Source: Acrasis kona (taxonomy: Eukaryota; Heterolobosea; Eutetramitea; Acrasida; Acrasidae). From it: a stretch of DNA of 25,805 nucleotides. The position numbers were made by a program, and so were the translations under genes. Below are positions 1 through 9,122 of the stretch, piece after piece. Every line of letters starts with the position of its first letter. Positions within the stretch are counted from its first letter, which is position 1. The DNA is taken from positions 1 to 25,805 of the forward strand of contig JAOPGA020000153.1 of assembly GCA_026419775.2 (NCBI GenBank), in the 5' to 3' direction. The notes under the pieces were generated by a model. That model had not been told where the DNA came from. It saw only the letters and a list, made by a program, of their open reading frames with translations, and made no database searches.

Positions 1-342
1 GACTTCGCCAAACAATTGTTCAATAGAATGTTTGATAATTATATATCTTTTGAACAATACTAATAGAATGTTCATTATACAATACCTAATTACATTTAGA
101 ACACTCTTTATACCATTCGATGAATAGGTAATATACACGATAAAATAGTCTTCACGCTCATGACATGTATATTGATGACTTCACACAACTCAACTCAACT
201 GTGTCACTTACAACCATTTCGGTGATTTGTATATATAATTTTTTGTGTAAGGTAACTCATCAATAACTATTGACGGGGGTTGTAAAACTACCAATAAACT
301 ATCAGGCTTATCCCTGTTTTCAAAAAGAATGACTAACTCAGG
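1..342. other. AT-rich intergenic sequence, no gene seen
   Basis: AT-rich sequence without a convincing reading frame on either strand. The 10-bp palindrome AACAATTGTT lies near the left edge, and ACACA and TGTGT arms flank an ACTCA repeat near 183-205. I see no RNA gene or element end here. Confidence 0.5.
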
Positions 343-390
343 GTGTGGTCAAGGATAATCAAATGTATCAAACTTGATGCGTTTGATAAG

Positions 391-615
391 CTAGTGTTGC
401 ACAATGCGGCATTCATCAAGAACAAGGACTACAATGAACTCTTTTTCACCAAACAAATGTTGACTCGCTTCTGGACTGATCGGTGGTGTGGTGGTGTCGC
501 TGTTGTCATCATGTTGGCTGTTTGTTTTGACGGAAGGTCCAATGCTGTCCGCGCTCTCGTTAGTAATGTTGTGTAGCTTTCTGTCTTGAAGTGCAGTATT
601 AGAACTCTTTTTCAA
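391..615 (-). other. Short Ser/Thr/Asp-rich open frame without ATG
   Basis: Minus-strand open stretch of about 74 codons with no ATG at its 5' end; the first codon of the open stretch is TTG. The predicted peptide is rich in Ser, Thr, Asp and Asn and has a short hydrophobic run near its C terminus. It lies immediately downstream (in minus orientation) of the 15-bp direct repeat at 638-652. It could be an exon fragment, the start of a further retroelement copy, or chance. I recognise no family. Confidence 0.2.
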
Positions 616-637
616 TTTACATTTCGGTTAACGTGTG

Positions 638-652
638 CATTACCTTATAATA
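638..652. repeat. Direct repeat copy 1 (cattaccttataata)
   Basis: A 15-bp sequence identical to 6810-6824. Both copies are preceded on the plus strand by a related TTACATTT(TT)CGGT(T/C)AAC stretch, so the similarity extends to about 37 bp with mismatches. It could be a target-site duplication bracketing the retroelement block or a shared element-end motif. Confidence 0.7.
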
Positions 653-756
653 ATAATAAAAGTATTTTTATTTGCGACAAGTTGGATTAAACCTAGGACT
701 TGGGATGCCATTTGGCTGTCTGTGGATATCGTCGTTGCCGGGACGCCTCCTGGCAT

Positions 757-1242
757 CTACTCGTGTTTGGAAACCTTTTTGAGTGGTCGGCCGAAACGAG
801 AGACCGCAGTATGGGTGGGCTTCTTCGATGGGGGTTCCACTAGCCTCCTGGTCCTCGAGCCTGAGGTTCCCGGATATCTGCCGGACTTGGCTCTGTTGCT
901 GTTGTTGCTGTTGTTGCTGTTGTTGCTGTTGATGCTGTTGATGCTGATGTTGTTGTTGGCACTATTGTTAACGTTGTTGTTGTTGTTGTTGCATAATTCC
1001 ATTATGTTTTTGTAAGCTTCCTGGAATTTGCCAATAGCTCTGGTCATGGACATGTTTTTTTTGGAGTTGTTAAATCGAGTAATTTTCCTTGTTCCTCTCT
1101 TTAAGATAATTTTGCGGGGTGGTGAGTGGGGTTGTGTGGTGGGTTCTGGTGCTTCATCCGAGTCGGAGTCGGAGTCTGAGATAATGATTTGCTTATTCTC
1201 TTCGACGATGTTGTTTGTTTCTTGTGACCTCTTCATTATCAT
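757..1242 (-). CDS. Asn-rich basic protein, probably retroelement-associated
   Basis: An ATG-initiated frame of 161 codons that starts 18 nt after the stop of the upstream gag-like ORF and in a different frame, so the two may be expressed from one transcript. It is not a recognised family. Visible parts: an N-terminal acidic patch of alternating Ser and Asp (about residues 22-29), a basic Lys/Arg segment (residues 43-61), a long Asn/Ser tract (residues 84-116) encoded by a degenerate GTT/GCT microsatellite on the plus strand (about 890-990), and a basic C terminus with an SRFGRPLKK motif. Tails of this general RxGRxxKP kind occur at the ends of retroelement ORFs, but that likeness is weak. 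The low complexity makes homology assignment unsafe. A true protein is moderately likely because of its position after the gag-like ORF. Confidence 0.45.
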   Translation of the reverse strand: MIMKRSQETNNIVEENKQIIISDSDSDSDEAPEPTTQPHSPPRKIILKRGTRKITRFNNSKKNMSMTRAIGKFQEAYKNIMELCNNNNNNVNNSANNNISINSINSNNSNNSNNSNRAKSGRYPGTSGSRTRRLVEPPSKKPTHTAVSRFGRPLKKVSKHE

Positions 1243-1259
1243 GTTGAAATTACGGAGGT

Positions 1260-2162
1260 TCAGTTGGGGTTCATTTTAAGGGAAATGTTCTCTCCATCGA
1301 GCTTCCATGTTTTTTTTTGAACTATTTTGCGAAGGGCGACTACATCGAAACTAGCAATTTGTATGGTGGGGAAATTGCTGTCGTCCGTAACGAACAGAGG
1401 TTCACTGTTAAATTGGTATTGTAGGTGTCCTAGTAGCTCTTGGATTTTGCCTCTGTTACCTGTCACCGTTGCTTCGATGACTAGCGGTTGTTTGTTAGTG
1501 GTGGGGTTGTAGTTCTTGATTTCTGGGGATTCGATAACCTTTTGTGTTTCGGTTTTTGGTGTGGGGTTTGCGTTGATGGTGGGGACTTTAGGACTCGCCT
1601 TAGGTTTAAAGGGGTTCCTAATTTGTTTTACTTTAAAGTTGAAGGAGCTGTTGGCGTGTGTGCCTTCTATGCCGTCCATCTTGTTTTTGTAGAAGATTGT
1701 GTGAGATTTGGTTCTGAAGTACAATGGGGAGAAACTAATGTTGCTTATCATTTCGTATCCGTAGTGCTTGCTGAAGGCGTTGATGGATCTTACCGCAAAG
1801 TAGATTTCTTCGGGAGATAAGTGGCCGTGATTCTTGTCTTCGTGCGTGACTTCGTAGGCGAAGGATTCGGGGTCGGATTCGTTGAAGAACACTGGTGTGT
1901 CCTCGCAGTCCAGTTCTTCAACTAGCTCCATTGCTCTCTCTCTACTGTTGATTGCGAACATCCTGCAGCTGATGTTGGTGCAGTTGATGTAGCCGTGCGT
2001 GTTGTCTAGGTCGTCTCCGATCCTTTCCAGGATGTTGTTGATCGTGACGTCTGTTGTGTCGTCCGTCTTTAGCAGCACTTTGATGCTTTTCTTAAACGGG
2101 AAGGAGTTGTATTCTCTACCTTTGTTCTTGAAAGGGATTACGGTACTAGGTGTGTATTGCAT
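1260..2162 (-). CDS. Gag-like ORF1 of a non-LTR retrotransposon (tentative)
   Basis: A 300-codon frame starting with ATG at 2162. I recognise no named family by sequence. Two segments (about residues 23-85 and 228-298) have an alternating strand/helix pattern that could be RRM-like folds, which are common in LINE ORF1 RNA-binding proteins. They are joined by a Pro/Lys/Asn/Thr-rich linker (about 185-225). There is no CCHC zinc knuckle. In minus-strand order it lies downstream of the LINE pol ORF (2607-6620), the reverse of the usual ORF1-ORF2 order, so it probably opens a second, truncated element rather than serving the pol upstream. A leader composed almost only of A and C precedes the ATG (see 2163-2222). 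Assignment to a LINE rests on position, strand and fold pattern only. Confidence 0.5.
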   Translation of the reverse strand: MQYTPSTVIPFKNKGREYNSFPFKKSIKVLLKTDDTTDVTINNILERIGDDLDNTHGYINCTNISCRMFAINSRERAMELVEELDCEDTPVFFNESDPESFAYEVTHEDKNHGHLSPEEIYFAVRSINAFSKHYGYEMISNISFSPLYFRTKSHTIFYKNKMDGIEGTHANSSFNFKVKQIRNPFKPKASPKVPTINANPTPKTETQKVIESPEIKNYNPTTNKQPLVIEATVTGNRGKIQELLGHLQYQFNSEPLFVTDDSNFPTIQIASFDVVALRKIVQKKTWKLDGENISLKMNPN

Positions 2163-2222
2163 GGTTTGGTGGTTCTGTGGTTTGTGGTTTTTGGTTTGTG
2201 GTTTGTTTTGTTTTTTTTTTTA
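2163..2222 (-). promoter_or_regulatory. A/C-only leader upstream of the gag-like ORF
   Basis: Read on the minus strand, about 60 nt up to the ATG are almost entirely A and C: an A run (A11) followed by repeats of CAAACC and ACCACAAACC, with G appearing once near the ATG. Such sequence cannot form stable RNA structure. Two readings are possible: the A run is the poly(A) tail of the LINE at 2607-6620 and the rest is the next element's 5' leader, or the whole is a CAA-type unstructured translational leader. Confidence 0.45.
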
Positions 2223-2606
2223 AACTACATAGACGTTGTGCGATTCCATCCCGAAATTTAAGGTTAATATTCTCCGTTCACAACGTCTACTGTAGATATT
2301 TTTTACTTTATTTAGTTATTTTGTTTCATAACGTCTATCGTAGTCATCATTTTGTCCGATTGATGTTTGTAAACTTTATTATGAAAAGATTACTTTATCA
2401 GCGGATTATGTGTGACTTTTGACATTGGCATTAAGCAGTTTAAATTCATCTAGTTCTATTATGACCTTACATCCACTTCCTATAAACCGTGTTGTGTAGG
2501 AAATCAAGTGGTTCTTGTCATGATATTAGGTAATTATGTTTGGGTTTGTATTTCGCTGTTATTTTTAGTGCAGATTGGAATTGTTCATAAAAGCTTACTG
2601 TTTTAT
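2223..2606 (-). other. Probable 3' UTR of the LINE
   Basis: Non-coding, AT-rich sequence between the pol stop and the A run at about 2210-2220. It contains two copies of an ACGTCTA(C/T)-type motif on the plus strand (near 2284 and 2331), associated with a nearby CGTAG/TGTAG. If the A run is the LINE tail, this 380-nt stretch is its 3' UTR. I see no gene in it. Confidence 0.4.
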
Positions 2607-5600
2607 TTATATCTTTGTAGCGGATTTTAAGGCTGGTTTCCCTATTGAGCTGGATACTCGTCTTAGTACAAATCTTGCTATCTTGTTATGTATTGTTTTG
2701 ATTAAGCTGAAGCCCTTGTTATTTAGTTCTTTTTTTGCTTGATCGCGTCTGTTTTTGGATATACTGTTGGCTTTTGAGAACCATGATCTGGGTTTTGGTA
2801 AGTTATTTTTTAATCTATACCATGATTGTTTTGGGATCATTCCTCTAATACCAATTGGTATATAATATTGGGAGGGAGACAAATTGCACTTATTTTCATC
2901 TACTATGATTGCTGTTAATTTCTTTATGCCTCTGCTTTTCAGTGTCTTGTTGATTTGATTATTTAATTGTGCGAGGTCATATAAGGCATGGTTGCAATTT
3001 ATCAGCATATGAGTAATAGTAGTGTCTTCCCCGCATAATTTACATTGATGTCTTGAGCCGTCGAATTTTCTATAAAAGGAGTCGTTTCGTGTTTTTGCTA
3101 TTACATTGGTTGTTATGCTGTCATAGTTGGTGTTCCAGATCCTCATCGACGCTTCTATACTGTATTTGTCGTAGTCTATGTTCATTAGGTCATATTTATC
3201 GGTCAATATTTCGATTTTCTCATTCAGTTCTTTTTGTTGTGATTCATATAGAATCGAGTTCAGATTTGTGCCGATGGTCTGTCCGTCGTATAAATAGAAG
3301 TATCCTTCGTCAGCGATCAGTAAGTTGCTAGAGATGTCATAATATGGTCCTGTTTTTCTTCCTTGGTTGGCTAGATCATCTGCAGTGTTGTTGTCTTTAT
3401 TGTCTGCGTGACCTTGTTCCCATGTTATTTTTGTGTGTATATGGCGATGTGCTGCATATTTATTGAAAGCTCTAGCTAGGTCCCCACAGATTTTCGAGTT
3501 TTCGTCTATTTTTGTTGCTGTTTTGTTGTCGATGTACATCATAACTTGACTATGATTTGGTATTATTTGTAGGACAGTGCATGCTGTGTATATCTCACAA
3601 TGCGAAGATGATTGGAGATTAGGGATTCTGAATTGAATTTTAGTTGTGTGTGATTGCGATCTTATAATTGCTCCCCCTCCACATGATTTGTTTTCTGTAT
3701 CTCTGGATCCATCCAGTGATATACGGTATGGTCGTCCAGTTTTATCAATAGGGTTTAATTCATTTCTCTTGAAATGTGATATGTCATAAGTTTGAGGGAA
3801 TTGTTCGAAAGAGTTGTTGTGGAATCTTATCATAGATATATTTAATTCTTTCATTATTGCCAAAGTGACAATCAAGGGGTTTCGGGCGGATGTGTTCAGT
3901 TGTTCATTGTTGATTCTTTGTATTTCTTGGTATGTTGTTTCAGCGGTAATGTGGAAGTCACTGTTTAATATTGATTTTAGTGCTCTTATTCTTGATGATA
4001 TGACTGTATATTTGGCAGATTTTACTCCCCATCCAGATTTGTTAATGTCTTGTTGGAGGAATGCTGTTGGGGTTGTTTTGCATGCTTTCATGATTGATCT
4101 TATCAGGTCGTTCATTTTCCCATCGATTGTTTTGAGACTGGTATTAGTGATATGGCCAAGTGCAGTTTGGTATCTGACTACCCCTAATATGATTGATTCG
4201 AGAAAGTTGATGGCTTGTTTGGGTTTTACTAGTCCTAACTTCAGGTTCTTGATTTTTTGGGTTATTTTGGAGATCATTTGTTGTGAAATTATTGATGAGG
4301 CTTGTGAGTAACACAACCAATATCCAAGATACTTGAATCCATCTTTGTGGTTTAGAATTTCAAAGCGGTAGAACTCTTCGTGTTTATCAGTTATTTTATT
4401 GTCTTTGTATATCCAGCTGATGCATTTCGTTTTTTTCTTATTTATGGTCATACCAAGTGAGGAGGTTATTTCTAAAATTATTTTCATCGCTTTTTTTCTT
4501 TCTTTTAGGGACTTTGTTAAGAGAGTCATATCGTCTGCGTAGTTAAGAAGGACTACTAATCTACCGTTTTCTAGCTTGTATCCGATATTTAGTGAGGGGT
4601 GGGTGAGGATTCTGGTGATAATTTCAGTATATAGGTTGAAGATATTTGGAGCAGATGGATCCCCTTGCGGAGCTCCTTTTGACCATTTTATAGGGTCGGT
4701 TAGACCAAAACCTGTTCTGATCTGGATGTAGTGGTCTTCGTAAAGTGATTTAAAGAGGTTTATGACGTTCGAAGGAATCTTCATTATGTCCATTAGTTCC
4801 CATAACTTGTTGTGAATAAGACTGGTGTATGCATCAGAGAAATCTATCATTGTTACTGTGAGGTTGTTTTTGTTTCTTTTAGAGTTCATCATTATATTAT
4901 TTAGGGCTGTGCTTAGTTCAAAACATTTGGCGCCTTTTTTGAATCCCCTTTGGTAACATGAGATTGTTTTAGATTCGTTAAGAGCTGTTGTGAGACGGTC
5001 ATTGATAAAGGCCATTAGTAATCTGTATGCTGTAGGCAAGATATTTATGGGTCTGAAGTTGTTAAGGTCCAATAGTTTTTCTTGGTCATCAGTGACTTTT
5101 GGAATGAGGGCAATAAAGCCATTTTTTAGATCCAGGTCTATTTTATCTTGTCTGTTTATGATTTTAGTCATCGCTTTTGCTAGTTTTTCCAGGTGGTCGT
5201 CGGGTAGTAGTTTCCATATTTCTATTGGGATACCGTCCATTCCGGCACAACCACTCATTTTTTTTATCAGAATTTTTAGTTCTTGTATATTTAAGTCCCA
5301 GAAGAAGTGGCTTTTAGTCTTTGATGTCCAGTCCGTGCTTGTTTCTTGGAGTTTGGTGATGTATTTTTGTGGGATTGGATCGGTCTTCGGTATTTTTAGT
5401 CTTTCTTCAAATTTTTGCGATACGTAGTTGAGGATATCGTTCTTCTTTGTGATTATTTCGTCGTCGTCATTTTTGAGTTTTGTGATGTTGATGTAATTTC
5501 TTTTACCCTTGAAGACTGCCCACGCCAATTTACTGTTTTTTGTTATTTCTTTTTCGTATTGGTCTTTATATTCGTGGATCAGGGCCCTCATCTCTTGTTC

Positions 5601-6620
5601 TTTGATACTTTCTATTATGGATCGAAAGTCGTCTGCTCTTTTTAGGTATTCTTCTTTGCTCGATCCGCTCATAGAGATTCCCCATACTTGGGCTTCCTCT
5701 CTTATAGCTGTTCTGGCTCTTCTTCTGTCTTGTGTTGTTCCTTTTAGGTCCTGTGATGCTTGGTTTAAGTCATGTATTCTTTTATAGCAGTTTAGGATTT
5801 TTTTGTTTTGAAAAGGGATTCTTCTATGTGCTTTGTTTTTTGATCCTCTAGAGAGAATTTCTTCACAGGATTGTTTGTAGGCGTTTATCATGTTTGTAAA
5901 TGATGGGTCCGTATCAAAGTATTTGGGTGCGTTTTCTATTGTTTTTTGAAGTAGTTCCTCCGTGTATTTGAATCTTTTGTATGTTGCGTCAGCTTCTAAA
6001 TCATTTGTTTGGTAGGTAAGGATCAGTTCCTTGTGGTCTGACTTAATAATGTAGCCGTGTTCGTTGATGTTGCATTTGATGTTTACGACGTCCTCTATAT
6101 AGGTATAGATGTAGTCTAGTTTTCCTCCGCTTCTGTGCGTGATAACGTTTGGTGAGGATCTACTTATGTTAAATGTTTGGAATAGTTCGTTCCATCTTTG
6201 GGCTCTTGGGTGTTGTGAGTTCATGTCGACGTTGAAGTCGCCACAAACAATGATGTCGTGGCCTGACGCTCTTGCGGCTTTCAGCCATATTTGTACGTCT
6301 GTTTCAATGAGGAAAGATTCTTCTTCAGATTCTTTGTTGTTTGGGTTGGTTGGGAGGTAAAGGTTGATTATGGATGTTATTCTTTTGTTTATGAGGGCGA
6401 CCACCTCTTGGCATCTATGGTAAGTAAGAAGGCCACCGCTGTGTGTAGCGATTATTGTGCAGTTTTTATCTAGTACGGTAGCAACTCCCCATTGTCTATT
6501 TGTGGTGCTAGAGGAGAAGGCGACTTGGTATCCTAGGAATTTGTTTTTTAGGCTTTTCTCATCCGTGTTTAGTATTCTCGTTTCTTGAATGGCAAAAATA
6601 TTCGTTTGACTAATTTGCAT
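2607..6620 (-). CDS. Non-LTR (LINE) polyprotein: endonuclease, RT, RNase H, zinc knuckle
   Basis: A 1337-codon ORF that copies and integrates element RNA by target-primed reverse transcription. Domains in order: an APE-type endonuclease with QETR (12-15), GDFNVD (127-132), LDYIY (168-172) and SDHKEL (194-199); a reverse transcriptase with FRPI (522-525), FSDAY (594-598), APQGDP (650-655), the YADD catalytic motif (694-697) and FKYLG (762-766); an RNase H with acidic residues D970, E1009, D1031 and D1081/1082 plus GHAD at 1070-1073; and a CX2C...HX4C zinc-binding motif at C1193, C1196, H1204 and C1209. All catalytic motifs are present, so the enzyme part looks intact. The ATG at 6620 omits the first endonuclease strand. 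That strand (with NING) sits in another frame starting at ATG 6714 and is separated by a run of five C (plus 6648-6652), pointing to a 1-nt indel or to frameshifting. The domain order fits an I/Jockey-like clade. Confidence 0.93.
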   Translation of the reverse strand: MQISQTNIFAIQETRILNTDEKSLKNKFLGYQVAFSSSTTNRQWGVATVLDKNCTIIATHSGGLLTYHRCQEVVALINKRITSIINLYLPTNPNNKESEEESFLIETDVQIWLKAARASGHDIIVCGDFNVDMNSQHPRAQRWNELFQTFNISRSSPNVITHRSGGKLDYIYTYIEDVVNIKCNINEHGYIIKSDHKELILTYQTNDLEADATYKRFKYTEELLQKTIENAPKYFDTDPSFTNMINAYKQSCEEILSRGSKNKAHRRIPFQNKKILNCYKRIHDLNQASQDLKGTTQDRRRARTAIREEAQVWGISMSGSSKEEYLKRADDFRSIIESIKEQEMRALIHEYKDQYEKEITKNSKLAWAVFKGKRNYINITKLKNDDDEIITKKNDILNYVSQKFEERLKIPKTDPIPQKYITKLQETSTDWTSKTKSHFFWDLNIQELKILIKKMSGCAGMDGIPIEIWKLLPDDHLEKLAKAMTKIINRQDKIDLDLKNGFIALIPKVTDDQEKLLDLNNFRPINILPTAYRLLMAFINDRLTTALNESKTISCYQRGFKKGAKCFELSTALNNIMMNSKRNKNNLTVTMIDFSDAYTSLIHNKLWELMDIMKIPSNVINLFKSLYEDHYIQIRTGFGLTDPIKWSKGAPQGDPSAPNIFNLYTEIITRILTHPSLNIGYKLENGRLVVLLNYADDMTLLTKSLKERKKAMKIILEITSSLGMTINKKKTKCISWIYKDNKITDKHEEFYRFEILNHKDGFKYLGYWLCYSQASSIISQQMISKITQKIKNLKLGLVKPKQAINFLESIILGVVRYQTALGHITNTSLKTIDGKMNDLIRSIMKACKTTPTAFLQQDINKSGWGVKSAKYTVISSRIRALKSILNSDFHITAETTYQEIQRINNEQLNTSARNPLIVTLAIMKELNISMIRFHNNSFEQFPQTYDISHFKRNELNPIDKTGRPYRISLDGSRDTENKSCGGGAIIRSQSHTTKIQFRIPNLQSSSHCEIYTACTVLQIIPNHSQVMMYIDNKTATKIDENSKICGDLARAFNKYAAHRHIHTKITWEQGHADNKDNNTADDLANQGRKTGPYYDISSNLLIADEGYFYLYDGQTIGTNLNSILYESQQKELNEKIEILTDKYDLMNIDYDKYSIEASMRIWNTNYDSITTNVIAKTRNDSFYRKFDGSRHQCKLCGEDTTITHMLINCNHALYDLAQLNNQINKTLKSRGIKKLTAIIVDENKCNLSPSQYYIPIGIRGMIPKQSWYRLKNNLPKPRSWFSKANSISKNRRDQAKKELNNKGFSLIKTIHNKIARFVLRRVSSSIGKPALKSATKI

Positions 6621-6809
6621 TGATGTTACTATTTCTTTTGGGTACCAGGGGGTTATTTAATTTTCCATTGATATTGCGGGATAGGAATGTGGATTGTTTG
6701 CTGATGGTTGTCATGATTATTATGGATATAATGAGTGAGATAATATATGAGAGCATATGTGTATAGTTTCACAAGGTGACCCCTGATTACATTTTTCGGT
6801 CAACCCCAC

Positions 6810-6824
6810 ATTACCTTATAATAG
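6810..6824. repeat. Direct repeat copy 2 (cattaccttataata)
   Basis: Second copy of the 15-bp direct repeat, about 190 nt upstream (minus orientation) of the LINE ATG at 6620 and touching the left end of the Harbinger TIR at 6823. Confidence 0.7.
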
Positions 6825-6891
6825 GCTCACTTTTTCACACATGTAATATTTAATACACGCAATAACCACAAGTTCTTATAATTAATACATG
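6823..6891 (+). repeat. Left terminal inverted repeat of the Harbinger-like element
   Basis: Begins TAGGCTCAC and includes a 15-bp stretch, agttcttataattaa (6871-6885), whose perfect inverse lies at 9124-9138. Outer blocks (CACATG, AATACAC) also recur inverted at the right end, with indels. It contains the end of the transposase 3' region. Confidence 0.65.
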
Positions 6892-6893
6892 TT

Positions 6894-8003
6894 TTATTCA
6901 AGTACAAATGCGCTGTGCAGCTTTCTGAAATTATAAAGTCCACAGGCTATAGCTACACAGGAAATATGTAGAGGCAGAGAATGCTGAAATGCGTGCCTCT
7001 TGCTGACTGATCGGCATTTTTTGAACCATTGATGTGCTCAACAATTTTCTGCTCTCTCCTTGATACTTCATCAAACCTCTTCCTCCTCTCATTATCACCA
7101 ATAGATGTTGTCTTGTATCCTGCAACTACAAAATCCAATCCGCTATATGCACTGTCTGTAAGTGCGTAATTGTCCCCAACTACATCTTGAATAACATAAC
7201 AGTTACGTGCTTGCATACAGTCATGCATAGATCCGGGAAACCCAGTCTCAAAAACAATGATGAACCCATCAAAGTCAACCAATAATTGTGTGACCATACC
7301 ATGCATCTGATAGTGTGTACTGTACCAAAAATGTTGGTTCTTTTGTGGCCGCCGCCTCTGATGAATTGTTCCATCAAGAACAAACTTAATTAAAGTGCTT
7401 ATGCTTAAGCAAGTGCCTGATACTTGCTTATTAGGTATATATTTGGTAAAGTAAATAGCAAGGAATACTGTCATTACATTAATAACTTTGCTTACAATGT
7501 ATTCTGAGACACCAAACATGAGCCCAAAAGAAGCATAAGAGTCATACTTAACAATCTACATCAAAGTTAACAACAGCATGTTATCAAAACTCATACATCT
7601 AAAAAGTTAATTGAGATAAACATAAAACTTACTTGACTTTTGTTTGCTCCATAACGTGCTGTATTTGATCATTCAAATCACTTTTTATAAGTTCAAACTG
7701 GTCAGCTGTAAGACAAATGTTCTTGGTGAATAACAAAGGAAACTCTTTAAAATACTTGTAATTTTGGTGTCTCCAATACTTGGTTCTGGACCTTTGAGAG
7801 CTTTTCCCCCTTCCAATTCCAATATTTGTATGTAATGCTGCTTTTTCAATAAAAAGAGGGTATTCTACTATGTCCCTTTCCGTAGCCAAGTCCTCAAGTT
7901 CATGCACACATGCAACGATCGCCCTGCACCATTTCAATTTTTGGTTGTTCGGAATCATCGGAATTGATTTGAAATTGGAAATCAAACACAGAACAAAGAA
8001 CAT
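6894..8003 (-). pseudogene. PIF/Harbinger (DDE_Tnp_4-type) transposase, broken
   Basis: The catalytic transposase of the element, as two exons. Exon 1 runs from ATG 8003 to 7633. A 34-nt intron (7599-7632, GTAAGT...TTAAC...TAG) joins it in phase 2 to exon 2 (7598-6894). Exon 2 shows the DDE core: DGTIH (D49 counted from the internal ATG at 7519), GFPGSMHD (93-100), TDSAY (D122) and an Arg-rich stretch leading to VEH (E161). Two lesions are visible. An in-frame TAG at 7556-7558 sits where the family usually has Trp in an LTxLW-like segment. A missing base near 7020-7030 (an A6 run) moves the last 40 codons (FKKCR...VAIACGLYNF, ending at TAA 6894-6896) out of frame. With both allowed for, total length matches the family. 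The first ATG is uncertain; a later Met is possible. Confidence 0.85.
7599..7632 (-). other. 34-nt intron in the transposase gene
   Basis: Minus-strand GTAAGT donor, ATTAAC branch-like motif and TTTTTAG acceptor. Removing it links two in-frame coding segments in phase 2, and size and branch spacing match the introns of nearby host genes. Confidence 0.7.
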
Positions 8004-8104
8004 GTAGACCAACGGAACAGGAAACAGAACAGGAAACAGAATCAGGAATCAGGAATTATAGTAGTATAAATGAGATAAAATGCCTAACCTTTATTCAACA
8101 AAAA
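8004..8104. promoter_or_regulatory. Divergent promoter with short tandem repeats
   Basis: A spacer of about 100 bp between the divergent transposase and accessory genes. It holds two exact copies of GAACAGGAAACA (8015-8026, 8027-8038) followed by two copies of GAATCAG (8039-8052). Repeated GGAAAC/GGAATC blocks between divergent starts could be shared factor-binding sites; that is inference. Confidence 0.45.
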
Positions 8105-9079
8105 ATGACAAGAAACCAACAAAGTAGAGATTATTCCTCCTCATCATCTCCAACTTTTGACAATCTGAGCACGCAGGCCCCTTCACAGCGACCTGACTCT
8201 CCATTAATAGACTCAGATGATTCCATGAGACCAGATTCACCACAAACAATTTATAACCAACTTGAGGCAGAATCACATATCTCACCACAAAGATCAGATG
8301 CTCAAAACAAAAAATGAGCACCCAAAGACAATGAGGACAACGACAATGAGGATGATAGTGGAGATGATGAGGACAAGGAAGTTGGAAAGCCAAAACAGAA
8401 GCGAGTACGGCTGCCAAATGATGTCAAGGCAACCATTGTACATGTTCACATGGCAGGTCAGAGAAGTTGGGTGAGTACTTTGAAGAATAAGGAGGTTGCT
8501 TGTATAATGAAAACTTACGGCTGCAGTGAGCAGTCAATTAAGAATGCTGTTCGCTCTGCTACTACTTCTGCAGGCAAGCGCTCTAGCACTGGCAAGGGAA
8601 AAAGCAAACGTACCAAGGTCACAGAAGCATTTTATAGCGACAATAGTGGGTCTGATGCGGAGCAGGTACCAAAGAAGAGGCTACAAGTGCATGAAATAGC
8701 GGCGCTTGACGAGGGTGAAAAAGCGGCCATGCAGACACAAGAATCATCTGCCTCAATGAGCACAATTAAAGAGGTCAAGAAATCAAGAGACGATTACAAA
8801 AACAACACCCAGGTGCTTCGCGACGAGATTCATAGTCGCGCTGCTGAGAAACTTCGCCAAATACAAGCAGCAAGAGCACAAGAGGAATCCAGACTTGCTG
8901 TGCTTAAAGAATCAAACAAAAGTAGGGAGCAAATGTACACTGCAATGGAGAAGATGGTAGAGAAACTTGTTGCAGCAGATCAAAACCCAAATGATGACAG
9001 GCTATCAAGAATTGAATTGACTCTAGAGAAGCTGGCTACTGTTGTTGATCGATTGGCATCAAGAGATCATCCTGTCTAA
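8105..9079 (+). pseudogene. Harbinger accessory (ORF2-type) protein with one stop codon
   Basis: A single frame of 325 codons from ATG 8105 to TAA 9077-9079, interrupted only by TGA at 8315-8317; the reading frame is the same on both sides. The N-terminal 70 residues are Ser/Pro/Asp-rich. After the stop comes an acidic Asp/Glu/Asn stretch, then a basic KPKQKR segment and a helical region with W and a YG(C)SEQSIKNAV motif (about 8465-8560) reminiscent of the Myb/SANT-like partner that helps these transposases bind their ends. The C-terminal 120 residues are a long charged coiled coil. The family assignment rests mainly on its place in the element. The single TGA may be a disabling mutation, a sequencing error, or a separation of two proteins starting at a downstream ATG. 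Confidence 0.65.
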
Positions 9080-9122
9080 ATAAACTCCTTACTTTGCTAA
9101 ATTTCACATCTTTAATACATTN

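Noticed and set aside
635-1820. Plus-strand frames with Leu-rich or Val-rich runs opposite the gag-like ORFs
   Set aside because: The Leu tract is the reverse reading of the Asn codon microsatellite; shadows of the minus-strand ORFs.
3814-4311. Plus-strand 165-codon frame inside the LINE
   Set aside because: Antisense shadow of the reverse transcriptase, hydrophobic composition typical of reversed AT-rich coding sequence.
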